Assembly: GCA_964605545.1 (NCBI GenBank)
Contig: CAZSCX010000031.1
Coordinates: 1-5,990, forward strand
Direction of reading: 5' to 3'
Source of the DNA: DAOTMI01 sp964605545
GTDB lineage: Bacteria; Patescibacteriota; Microgenomatia; UBA12405
DNA: 5,990 nt
Shown in pieces: positions 1 through 5,519 of this stretch. Position numbers and translations under genes: made by a program. The notes beneath the pieces were generated by a model. It was given only the letters and a program-made list of their open reading frames with translations, did no database searches and had not been told where the DNA came from. Every line of letters begins with the position of its first letter. Within the stretch, counting starts at the first letter, position 1.

Positions 1-1
1 T

Positions 2-505
2 AATGATTGGGATGATGAAGGACGAGTAATCATTACAAAATTTGATGAATTTACATTGCTAAATGTCTATTTTCCAAATGGAAAAAAAGACCGCGGTCGG
101 CTGATGTATAAAATGGAGTTTTATGAATATTTTTTGAAATATATCGTTGAATTAAGAGAACGAGGTGAAAAAGTAATATTTTGTGGAGATGTAAATACAG
201 CACATAATGAAATTGATTTGGCCAGACCAAAAGAAAATATGGATATTTCGGGGTTTTTGGAAATGGAGAGAAAGTGGATTGATAAAGTTGAAAAGGCGGG
301 ATTTGTCGATACATTCCGATATTTAAATAAAGATAAAATTCAATATAGCTGGTGGAGTGTGAGATCGGGGGCGCGAAAAAGAAATGTCGGATGGAGAATT
401 GACTATTTTTTTGTCGATAAATCAATAATTACGAAAGTTAAAAAAGCTTTTATTTTGGATTCTGTGGAGTTGTCTGATCATTGTCCAGTGGGAATAGAGA
501 TATAA
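2..505 (+). CDS. xth: Exonuclease III family AP endonuclease, 5'-truncated by window edge
   Basis: This is the C-terminal 167 residues of an exonuclease III-type enzyme. The family cleaves DNA at abasic sites and removes nucleotides 3'-5' in base excision repair. The frame is open to the window edge, so the TTG at 56 is not a start. Visible family motifs are EGR at fragment residues 6-8, NVYFPNG at 21-27, the metal/catalytic GDVN at 62-65 followed by AHNEIDLA, the SWWSVRSGARKRNVGWRIDYF block at about 116-136, and the terminal SDHCPVG at 158-164 with the catalytic Asp-His pair (D159, H160). Family members are about 255 residues, so roughly 90 N-terminal residues lie outside the window. The gene ends with TAA and faces a minus-strand block; its last 56 nt may overlap a convergent open frame. 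The family call is certain. The exact subtype (ExoA or ExoIII) is not resolved. Confidence 0.96.
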   Translation, partial: NDWDDEGRVIITKFDEFTLLNVYFPNGKKDRGRLMYKMEFYEYFLKYIVELRERGEKVIFCGDVNTAHNEIDLARPKENMDISGFLEMERKWIDKVEKAGFVDTFRYLNKDKIQYSWWSVRSGARKRNVGWRIDYFFVDKSIITKVKKAFILDSVELSDHCPVGIEI

Positions 506-776
506 TTCTTTTTATAGTAGGAAAGTGGTTGGTTCGGATAATTTTTTTGTCGGCACTATCGGTATTATATATTAATCCCACTCCCCCATGATCTAAAATT
601 TTTTTAATTTTATTTAGATTATCGCCGGTGACAATATTGACGTGATTGTCTGAGCCTGGTCGAAGTTTAATTTCAAGATTATGTGAGGTAAAAATGGGTT
701 TTTCGGTTCCTGCGGTATTGTTTACCGGAGAGAAGCCTATTTCAGAAAAAAACTGAAAATAATGTTCCTTTTTCAT
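450..776 (-). CDS. Small hypothetical protein or decayed gene remnant (108 codons)
   Basis: I do not recognise this product, and it may not be a working gene. It starts at ATG 774-776, lies 24 nt downstream of the 292-codon gene in the same frame, and ends with TAA at 450-452 inside the convergent exonuclease gene (56-nt overlap). No Shine-Dalgarno is visible. The composition looks protein-like: an aromatic N-terminus (HYFQFFSEIGF), a central NHVNIVTGDNLNKIKKILDHG (residues about 44-64) that could form a strand then a helix, and a lysine/isoleucine-rich tail. The F-x-x-F-x-x-I-G-F start is faintly like half a VOC/glyoxalase module, but too weak to assign. Near its end, one frameshift would give ISIPTGQ-stop, matching the ISLPTGQ-stop of the upstream gene. 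It could therefore be the shortened remnant of a tandem copy. Without it, 506-800 would be an empty convergent spacer. Confidence 0.45.
   Translation of the reverse strand: MKKEHYFQFFSEIGFSPVNNTAGTEKPIFTSHNLEIKLRPGSDNHVNIVTGDNLNKIKKILDHGGVGLIYNTDSADKKIIRTNHFPTIKRIISLFPLDNDQTTPQNPK
478..501 (+). repeat. Imperfect direct repeat, copy 1 (end of xth)
   Basis: This 24-nt stretch matches 801-824 at 19 positions, starting with nine identical bases (TCATTGTCC). Here it encodes the HCPVGIE end of the exonuclease. On the minus strand, one frame reads PTGQ followed by TGA, like the end of the 292-codon gene. Confidence 0.55.
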
Positions 777-800
777 ATATTTTTGATTTAAAATATCCGG

Positions 801-824
801 TCATTGTCCGGTTGGTAAAGAAAT
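801..824 (+). repeat. Imperfect direct repeat, copy 2 (3' end of the 292-codon gene)
   Basis: This is the second copy, 323 nt from the first. On the minus strand it holds the last codons and TGA stop of the 292-codon gene. On the plus strand it reads GHCPVGKEI within a short frame (787-834), seven of nine residues identical to the exonuclease terminus DHCPVGIEI. The mismatches fall mainly at third codon positions of that plus-strand frame. A chance match of this size is possible in AT-rich DNA. Confidence 0.5.
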
Positions 825-1679
825 TAAATATTGAACATCATTAAGCATTTTGGCAACGGCTCTAATTCCTTCTTCATTGGTACGAAAAAATATTGTATCT
901 TTATTGTCTTCTTTTTTTGAACTTTTTTTCTTTTTTTCGCGATATGCAGGAGATCCACAATCCATAATGATAACATTACAAATTTTTCTTATGTTTTTTT
1001 TAAGTAAATCGCTGTAAAGAGAGCTGTTTTCTCTATTTATACTTACTTTTATTTTCCATTGAAAAGGAATTTCATTTTCATTTTCTGGTGTTGGTTCGAT
1101 TATTTTGGCATGTTCGACATGAGCAGTTAAAATATCACCGTAGGATTTATCACCAGTAAGACGATTATTTTTTTCTTTATTTTGACTTACTTTGTAACCT
1201 AACTGAAAAAGGAAAACGGCTTCAGGAGTAATCATTGCCCTAGGCTCCGGAAAATTAAAATTAGGAAGGCCAAAATGATGTAATACTTTTTCTAGATGCT
1301 CAACCCCTGTCCAGTTAATATTACCTATAAATAAGGAACCCTCTTGTTTAATATCTTCAGACATTGGTATTTTGGTGTAATCAGAATCTTGAAATTTTCG
1401 ATTAAAATGATTTTTACTAGTATCATGGTCTCTTATGGTTTTGACGATGCCACTTAGACAAGACATTCTTTTATGAAAAATTGGTACTTTATTGCAGAAA
1501 TCAGGATGATTGGTATCAATAATAATAAAAAATGGAAATTTTCCAAGACCTCCATTATTTATTTCATAAGTAATCAGTGATTTATTTAGCTTTTCACCGT
1601 CTTTTTGATAACCAAGGTTATTTAAATAACCAGATAATATTTCCTTGCGAGAAAAATTTTCACTATTTATAATTTCCAT
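801..1679 (-). CDS. Hypothetical protein, 292 residues, unrecognised family
   Basis: I cannot assign a family. The frame runs from ATG 1677-1679 to TGA 801-803. It begins 26 nt after the stop of the upstream metallopeptidase gene and is probably cotranscribed with it. The product looks soluble: there is no signal peptide and no membrane segment. Visible features are a short hydrophobic strand FPFFIIIDT (about 48-56), a His/Asp-rich stretch around DHDTSKNHF (84-92), a segment EHLEKVLHHFGLPNFNFPEP (127-146), and a lysine-rich charged linker at about 248-260 before a final segment with FFRTNEEGIRAVAKML (264-279). Three cysteines (C62, C74, C234) and a CGS at 241-243 are scattered rather than in a metal-binding pattern. 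The upstream sequence has no Shine-Dalgarno. The length and protein-like composition make a real gene likely. The long His/Asp region could be catalytic, but nothing decides it. Confidence 0.8.
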   Translation of the reverse strand: MEIINSENFSRKEILSGYLNNLGYQKDGEKLNKSLITYEINNGGLGKFPFFIIIDTNHPDFCNKVPIFHKRMSCLSGIVKTIRDHDTSKNHFNRKFQDSDYTKIPMSEDIKQEGSLFIGNINWTGVEHLEKVLHHFGLPNFNFPEPRAMITPEAVFLFQLGYKVSQNKEKNNRLTGDKSYGDILTAHVEHAKIIEPTPENENEIPFQWKIKVSINRENSSLYSDLLKKNIRKICNVIIMDCGSPAYREKKKKSSKKEDNKDTIFFRTNEEGIRAVAKMLNDVQYLISLPTGQ

Positions 1680-1705
1680 CCAAAGGGAAAGATATCAAAA
1701 AAGTG

Positions 1706-2374
1706 TTAACAAATCAAATATTTCTTGGAGTTTAGCTTTATATATCTGTTGTGTATCTTGGCATCCGGATCATATTGTTTTAACTGATCCCAAAATTCCT
1801 TTTTATGATTCTTTACCAACAAATGAGTTAATTCATGAAGAAGTAGGTGGCGGAAAATCGGATAAGGAAAAAAAATAATCTGCCAATTAAAATTTAAATT
1901 CCCCATACTACTGCAAGAACCATAACGACTGGATTGATTGCGAATGGTGACTTTATTATATTTAAAATGATATTTAGCGCTGAGAGCTTTTAGTTCATCT
2001 TTGATTAATTTTAGGGCGTGAGGACGGAGTTTTTTGTCAAAGAGTTTTTTTAAGTAAAGAGAAGTAGTTTTGGGGGTATTGATAAAAATTTGTTTTGTTT
2101 TATTGTCAATAATGAGGGAATCATGGTGGGCGGAGTGAAAAACAAGAGAATAGGTATTGTCTAAAATATTTAAAGTTTGAAGACGGTGAATTTTGGGGGT
2201 GACAGGTATTTTTTTGGCGTGAGTTTCAATCCAATTTTTGTTGGCATGGATAAAGTTTTTGATGATCAATTGAGGAGTAAAAAAGGGAGCACTGACTATG
2301 AAACTATGACGGGAAGTTAGGCGAATTCTAAGTGACCTGATATTCTTTTTTTCAATTTTATAGCTGAAAGACAT
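1706..2374 (-). CDS. YgjP-like (DUF45) zinc metallopeptidase-domain protein
   Basis: This 222-residue protein matches the YgjP/DUF45 family of predicted zinc metallopeptidases, related in motif to SprT/WSS1-type proteins. Some relatives are linked to restriction systems, and their substrates are mostly unknown. The N-terminal half has the usual basic strand pattern (SLRIRLTSRHSFIVSAP, residues 14-30). The C-terminal half carries the signature: NQSSRYGSCSSMGNLNFNW (146-164), then LLLHELTHLLVKNHKKEFW (177-195). H180 and H184 of HELTH plus H190 of the NH-x3-FW segment are the expected zinc ligands, with E181 as the catalytic base, so the site is intact. The protein has no signal peptide and is expected in the cytoplasm. 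The ATG at 2372-2374 gives the family's normal N-terminus. It is the first gene of the minus-strand block and diverges from rpiB across only 20 bp. The biological role is not established. Confidence 0.92.
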   Translation of the reverse strand: MSFSYKIEKKNIRSLRIRLTSRHSFIVSAPFFTPQLIIKNFIHANKNWIETHAKKIPVTPKIHRLQTLNILDNTYSLVFHSAHHDSLIIDNKTKQIFINTPKTTSLYLKKLFDKKLRPHALKLIKDELKALSAKYHFKYNKVTIRNQSSRYGSCSSMGNLNFNWQIIFFPYPIFRHLLLHELTHLLVKNHKKEFWDQLKQYDPDAKIHNRYIKLNSKKYLIC

Positions 2375-2394
2375 GATGTGCTATATTATATTAT
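2375..2394. promoter_or_regulatory. Divergent promoter spacer with overlapping -10 elements
   Basis: The 20 bp between the divergent ATG codons of the metallopeptidase gene and rpiB consist mostly of a TATAT repeat. On the plus strand an extended -10 match, TGC-TATATT, lies at 2379-2387, 7 nt before the rpiB ATG. On the minus strand perfect TATAAT hexamers read 2395 to 2390 and 2390 to 2385, the nearer one 10 nt before the metallopeptidase ATG. At normal -10 to start spacing, both mRNAs would be leaderless or have a leader of a few nucleotides, which fits the lack of Shine-Dalgarno sequences. I see no convincing -35 on either strand. The two -10 elements overlap, so the promoters would compete for polymerase. 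This rests on motif reading only. Confidence 0.5.
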
Positions 2395-2838
2395 ATGCTC
2401 AAGATCTTTATAGGGGCGGATCATGGTGGTTATAGTCTGAAAGAAAAATTAACAGAAAAACTTAGAAGTAAGGGATTTGTGGTTGAAGATGTTGGTTACA
2501 AGGAATATGATCCGGGTGATGATTTTCCCGATATCGCTTTTAAATTAGGAGAAAAAGTAGTTTTTGAAAAGGCCAGAGGAATTTTAATTTGCTCATCTGG
2601 AATTGGAATGAGCATTGCAGCGAATAAAGTGAAAGGAGTGAGAGCGGGACTTTGTACTTCAATTAAGCAGGTAAGATTGGCAAAAAGTGATAGTGATATA
2701 AATGTGTTGTGTCTGTCTAATAAATTAGTTTCCATTGATAAAAATTTTAAAATAGTTAATAAATTTATAAATACAGTATTCTCTAGTGATGAAAGATTCA
2801 TCAGGAGAATCAAGAAAATAAAAAACTATGAATCTTAG
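2395..2838 (+). CDS. rpiB: Ribose-5-phosphate isomerase B (RpiB/LacAB family)
   Basis: This protein should interconvert ribose 5-phosphate and ribulose 5-phosphate in the non-oxidative pentose phosphate pathway. Its 147 residues match the usual RpiB length. Motifs include GADHGG (7-12), DDFPDIA (42-48), and GILICSSGIGMSIAANKV (62-79) with C66, which is the catalytic base by E. coli numbering. The phosphate-binding arginine-rich tail, RFIRRIKKI (134-142), is also present. Two departures stand out. The family's CGTG has become CSSG. The His that assists ring opening (E. coli H99 in the HND motif) is Asp (D99, in KSDSDIN), so activity or substrate choice may differ. The ATG at 2395 fits the family N-terminus and has no Shine-Dalgarno, in keeping with a leaderless start. 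The gene heads the carbon operon and overlaps pgk by 11 nt. LacA/LacB is the alternative, but there are no lactose/tagatose genes nearby. Confidence 0.92.
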   Translation: MLKIFIGADHGGYSLKEKLTEKLRSKGFVVEDVGYKEYDPGDDFPDIAFKLGEKVVFEKARGILICSSGIGMSIAANKVKGVRAGLCTSIKQVRLAKSDSDINVLCLSNKLVSIDKNFKIVNKFINTVFSSDERFIRRIKKIKNYES

Positions 2839-3895
2839 GAACTACAAAGAATATGCCCCAAATCCTTCCCAGCGAGTAATTATTAGAATAGATGCCGATG
2901 TCCCAGACGGTGATAATTCGAGATTGGAAAAATCAATACCAACATTTTTACATTTGATACAAAATGGTGGAAAAGTGGCATTAATTGGCCATAAGGGAAG
3001 ACCAGAAGGAAGATATGTGGAGGAATTGAGTTTACGAAAAGTACATCAAGATTTTATGAGAATGACGGGAGAAAATATCGACAGCAAATTTATGGAAAAT
3101 TTTGATACGGTAGCCGAAAATCAAGTTTTGTTTTACGAAAATTTGAGATTTTGGCCGGGAGAAGAAACTAACGATAATGGTTTTATGAAAAATTTAATTG
3201 AAAGAGCGGCAGCCTATGTTAATGATGCTCCGGCAGTAGCTCACAGAAAACATGCTTCGATTATGTTACATGAAACTTTGCCTACATATTATGGTGAATC
3301 TTTCATAAAAGAAATTGGAAAATTAGGAGAGATATATAAAAAAATTAGACACCCGGTTTCTTATATTTTGGGAGGAAAGAAAGAAGATAAATTAAAAAAT
3401 ATTAAGACATTTCTCAAAACCGCCGATAATATTTTTTTGGGAGGAAGACTGCCAACTTATGTTGAAGATAAGAATCAATATGGAGAAAAAGTTTACGTCA
3501 GTCAACTACGAAAAGATTTATGTGATTTAAATAGGAAAGATATAAAAAAGGCAACAGATATGATTAAAGAATCAAAAACAATGATTGTGGTGGGAGCCCC
3601 AGGCTGGTTTGAAAAAGAAGAATATAAAAAAGGAACCGAAAGTATCGCTAACGCATTAATAAAAAGAGATGTTTGGGCACAAAAAAAGGCTAGAGCCTTA
3701 AAATTAAAAAACAACAAAGCCGATGAATTTATTAAAGAACATCAATCAATAATCATCTTTGCAGGTGGAGATACGGGGGCTTCATTTGAAAAGTTTGGAG
3801 TCAAGGGAGAAAATATTATTAAGGTAAGTGGCGGTGGGTCGACTTTGGAATATTTGGCAACTGGAAGACTGGCGGCATTGCCAAGTACTAGTTAA
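2828..3895 (+). CDS. pgk: Divergent, shortened phosphoglycerate kinase
   Basis: Phosphoglycerate kinase makes ATP from 1,3-bisphosphoglycerate in lower glycolysis. At 355 residues it is shorter than the usual 390-415. N-domain signatures are present but altered: RIDADVP (20-26, usually RVDFNVP), R32, HKGRP (55-59, usually HLGRP), ENLRFWPGEE (104-113) and VNDAPAVAHRKHAS (131-144), keeping the 3-phosphoglycerate arginines. The C domain has ILGGKKEDK (180-188), GGRLP (205-209, usually GGGMA), GAPGWFE (256-262, usually GPMGVFE), AGGDTGASFEKFG (312-324) and GGGSTLEYL (335-343), the nucleotide-binding glycine loops. Asn to Asp at residue 24 touches the substrate site. ATG 2828 is the first possible start because an in-frame TAA lies at 2819. 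An AGGAG at 2803-2807 is about 20 nt away, too far for a normal ribosome site. The 11-nt overlap with rpiB suggests coupled translation. The family call is firm; kinetic normality is not. Confidence 0.93.
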   Translation: MNLRNYKEYAPNPSQRVIIRIDADVPDGDNSRLEKSIPTFLHLIQNGGKVALIGHKGRPEGRYVEELSLRKVHQDFMRMTGENIDSKFMENFDTVAENQVLFYENLRFWPGEETNDNGFMKNLIERAAAYVNDAPAVAHRKHASIMLHETLPTYYGESFIKEIGKLGEIYKKIRHPVSYILGGKKEDKLKNIKTFLKTADNIFLGGRLPTYVEDKNQYGEKVYVSQLRKDLCDLNRKDIKKATDMIKESKTMIVVGAPGWFEKEEYKKGTESIANALIKRDVWAQKKARALKLKNNKADEFIKEHQSIIIFAGGDTGASFEKFGVKGENIIKVSGGGSTLEYLATGRLAALPSTS

Positions 3896-3907
3896 ATAGA
3901 TTAGAAT
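3878..3907 (+). promoter_or_regulatory. Possible internal promoter upstream of gap
   Basis: TTGCCA at 3878-3883 (inside the end of pgk) and TAGAAT at 3902-3907 resemble -35 and -10 boxes separated by 18 nt. The -10-like box ends 8 nt before the gap ATG, so a transcript would again be nearly leaderless, as proposed for rpiB. This junction is the only one in the operon that does not overlap, and it has no Shine-Dalgarno. In AT-rich DNA such matches arise by chance, so this is a weak call. Confidence 0.3.
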
Positions 3908-3915
3908 AGATATGT

Positions 3916-4947
3916 ATGAGTAAAAAAATAAAGATAGGTATCAACGGGTTTGGAAGAATTGGCACAGTCGTTCTCCGAGCCATATTATTGGAAAATTATG
4001 ATGTTGAAGTAGCGGCAATCAATACTAAAGGTGATTTTGGGATTGAAAGCGTCGCTTTGCAATTTAAATATGATTCGGTGTATGGGAGAATCCCCCATCA
4101 TGTCGATTTTGGTGAAGCAAAGTTAGCCGGTGAATTGGGAAGGTTGATGATTGGTGATAGAGAAATACCGGTTTTGGGTGAACCGGATATCGAAAAATTA
4201 AATTGGAAGCCATATGATATTGATGTAGTCTTGGAATGTACCGGTAAATTTGTCGACAGTAAAGCTCTGGCTCATATTAAAAATGGAGCTAAAAAGGTAG
4301 TTTTATCTTCGCCGCCAAAGGATGAAAAAATCCCGACTTATGTTTTGGGGGTCAATGAAAATGAATATAAAGGTGAAAAATTAATTTCCAATGCATCGTG
4401 TACAACAAATTGTGTAGCGCCAATCGTAAAATTATTAGATGAAAAAATTGGTTTTGAAACAGGAATGCTTTCGACAATACATGCTTATACAACCAATCAA
4501 AATATTGTTGATGGAGCCTGTAAAGATCCGAGACGTGGACGGGCTGGAGCTCAAAATATTGTACCAACTTCAACTGGAGCAGCCGAATCTGTAATTGCAT
4601 GTTGTCCTGATGTTAAGGGAAGATTTGGAGGAGTCGCTATTAGAGTACCAGTAGTGTGTGGGTCTTATTCAAACTTAATTTTTCAAATGAACAGAGAAAC
4701 GACAATCGAGGAAATAAATTCCATTTTTGAAGAAGCTAGTGTCAGTCCGGAAATGGTGGGAAAACTAAAAATGTGTTATGAACCAATAGTATCTTGTGAT
4801 GTTTTAAAAAATAGTGCTTCCTGTCTTATTGATACTTTGATGACCAAAGTAATTGCCGGAAAAATGGTGTCGGTAGGTGCTTGGTATGACAATGAATATG
4901 GTTATTCATGTCGATTGGTAGAGATGGGTATTTATGTATGCAAATAA
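3916..4947 (+). CDS. gap: Glyceraldehyde-3-phosphate dehydrogenase, type I, likely NADP(H)-tolerant
   Basis: This enzyme oxidises glyceraldehyde 3-phosphate to 1,3-bisphosphoglycerate, the substrate of the pgk product encoded just upstream. All core motifs are intact in 343 residues (family about 335): Rossmann loop GINGFGRIG (8-16), SNASCTTNC (158-166) with nucleophile C162, base H189 in HAYTTN, PTSTGAA (217-223) and WYDNEYGYS (323-331). The cofactor positions are unusual. The Asp that holds the NAD adenosine ribose (D32 in the Bacillus enzyme) is Thr (T37, in INTKGD). The L187-P188 pair near the 2'-hydroxyl is Gly-Ala (G200-A201). Similar changes occur in NADP-using chloroplast-type GAPDH, so NADPH or dual use is inferred. 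ATG 3916 gives the canonical N-terminus. It lies 20 nt after pgk and its end overlaps rpe by 10 nt. Nine or more cysteines besides C162 make the protein cysteine-rich. Confidence 0.97.
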   Translation: MSKKIKIGINGFGRIGTVVLRAILLENYDVEVAAINTKGDFGIESVALQFKYDSVYGRIPHHVDFGEAKLAGELGRLMIGDREIPVLGEPDIEKLNWKPYDIDVVLECTGKFVDSKALAHIKNGAKKVVLSSPPKDEKIPTYVLGVNENEYKGEKLISNASCTTNCVAPIVKLLDEKIGFETGMLSTIHAYTTNQNIVDGACKDPRRGRAGAQNIVPTSTGAAESVIACCPDVKGRFGGVAIRVPVVCGSYSNLIFQMNRETTIEEINSIFEEASVSPEMVGKLKMCYEPIVSCDVLKNSASCLIDTLMTKVIAGKMVSVGAWYDNEYGYSCRLVEMGIYVCK

Positions 4948-5519
4948 TTCCAACAATATTTGAAAAAGAATTTAGAAAAGCCGAGGAAAAAATTCAGGCT
5001 TTAAAAAAATTTACCAAGTGGATGCAAATAGATGTTACAGATGATGTTTTTACTCCGGGAAAAACTTTTGAACTGGAATTGTTGTCGAAAATTGAAATGG
5101 AGGAAATAGTTCTTTGGGATATCCATTTAATGGTAAAAGAACCAGAAAAATGGTTAAAAAAATGTGAATTTATCGGCGCCAGTAGAGTAACCGGACAAGT
5201 AGAAATGATGAGTAATCCAGAAAATTTTGTCAATCAAGTCAAGGATATGGGAATGGAGGCAGGCCTAGCTTTCGATGTGGACACACCGTTAATCGAAATA
5301 CCATTTGATACGGATTTAATTTTGCTGATGGGACGAAAGGCGGGATTAAAAGAATCCCTGTTTGAAAAAAGAATTTTGGAAAAAATTTCTGGAGAAAAGA
5401 AATTTGCGGTGGACGGTGGAGTAAATAAGGATAATATTGAACAGATAAGAAATGCGGGTGTGGAAATAGTTTACAGTGGATCCGCTTATTTAGATTTAAT
5501 CAATTCAGATGCTGTGTAA
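4938..5519 (+). CDS. rpe: Divergent ribulose-phosphate 3-epimerase-like TIM-barrel protein
   Basis: This is a member of the ribulose-phosphate 3-epimerase family, which interconverts ribulose 5-phosphate and xylulose 5-phosphate. The ATG at 4938 gives MQIIPTIF, matching the family start; an in-frame ATG at 4908 would add ten foreign residues. It is 193 residues against the usual 215-230. Barrel landmarks are QIDVTDDVFTP (30-40, usually HVDVMDGHFVP), WDIHLMVKEP (60-69), GLAFDVDTP (109-117), FAVDGGVN (156-163) and SGSAYL (180-185). Of the usual metal ligands, D32, H63 and D159 remain, but the first His is Gln (Q30). The phosphate loop NPGFGGQ is replaced by KAGLKES (134-140). Fold and family are clear, but the exact substrate is uncertain. 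It overlaps gap by 10 nt and the LOG gene by 11 nt. Its pairing with rpiB supports a pentose phosphate role. Confidence 0.85.
   Translation: MQIIPTIFEKEFRKAEEKIQALKKFTKWMQIDVTDDVFTPGKTFELELLSKIEMEEIVLWDIHLMVKEPEKWLKKCEFIGASRVTGQVEMMSNPENFVNQVKDMGMEAGLAFDVDTPLIEIPFDTDLILLMGRKAGLKESLFEKRILEKISGEKKFAVDGGVNKDNIEQIRNAGVEIVYSGSAYLDLINSDAV

Noticed and set aside
51..425. Minus-strand open frame of 124 codons across xth
   Set aside because: It is antisense to strongly conserved exonuclease motifs. Its Phe/Tyr/His-rich product is typical of a shadow frame.
442..451. Palindrome AAAAGCTTTT near the end of xth
   Set aside because: It is a short A/T palindrome inside coding sequence with no loop, expected by chance in AT-rich DNA.
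738..761. The same inverted repeat as a transcription terminator
   Set aside because: Neither strand has a clean T tract after the stem, the stem is weak, and it lies over 230 nt past the exonuclease stop.
801..803. TGA recoded as glycine or tryptophan (as in Gracilibacteria/SR1 or Mycoplasma), joining the two minus-strand frames
   Set aside because: About 1,500 codons of recognisable genes contain no internal TGA, conserved glycines use GGN and conserved tryptophans use TGG, so genome-wide recoding is unlikely.
738..803. Selenocysteine insertion at the TGA, using the inverted repeat at 738-761 as a SECIS element
   Set aside because: The stem is AT-rich with a run of seven identical bases as its loop and one bulge. 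It lies about 40 nt after the TGA and lacks a SECIS-like apical loop. The product has no selenoprotein context.
1645..1878. Plus-strand open frame of 77 codons
   Set aside because: It lies antisense to the conserved C-terminal half of the metallopeptidase gene and the start of its neighbour, with no family resemblance.
2496..2813. Minus-strand open frame of 105 codons across rpiB, and similar antisense frames at 3502-3717, 4352-4600, 4994-5233 and 5642-5851
   Set aside because: Each lies antisense within a recognised gene, is low-complexity hydrophobic, and has no upstream signal.
4908..4937. Earlier in-frame start for rpe at 4908
   Set aside because: It would add MSIGRDGYLC before the family's own IIPTIF start and lengthen the overlap with gap to 40 nt.
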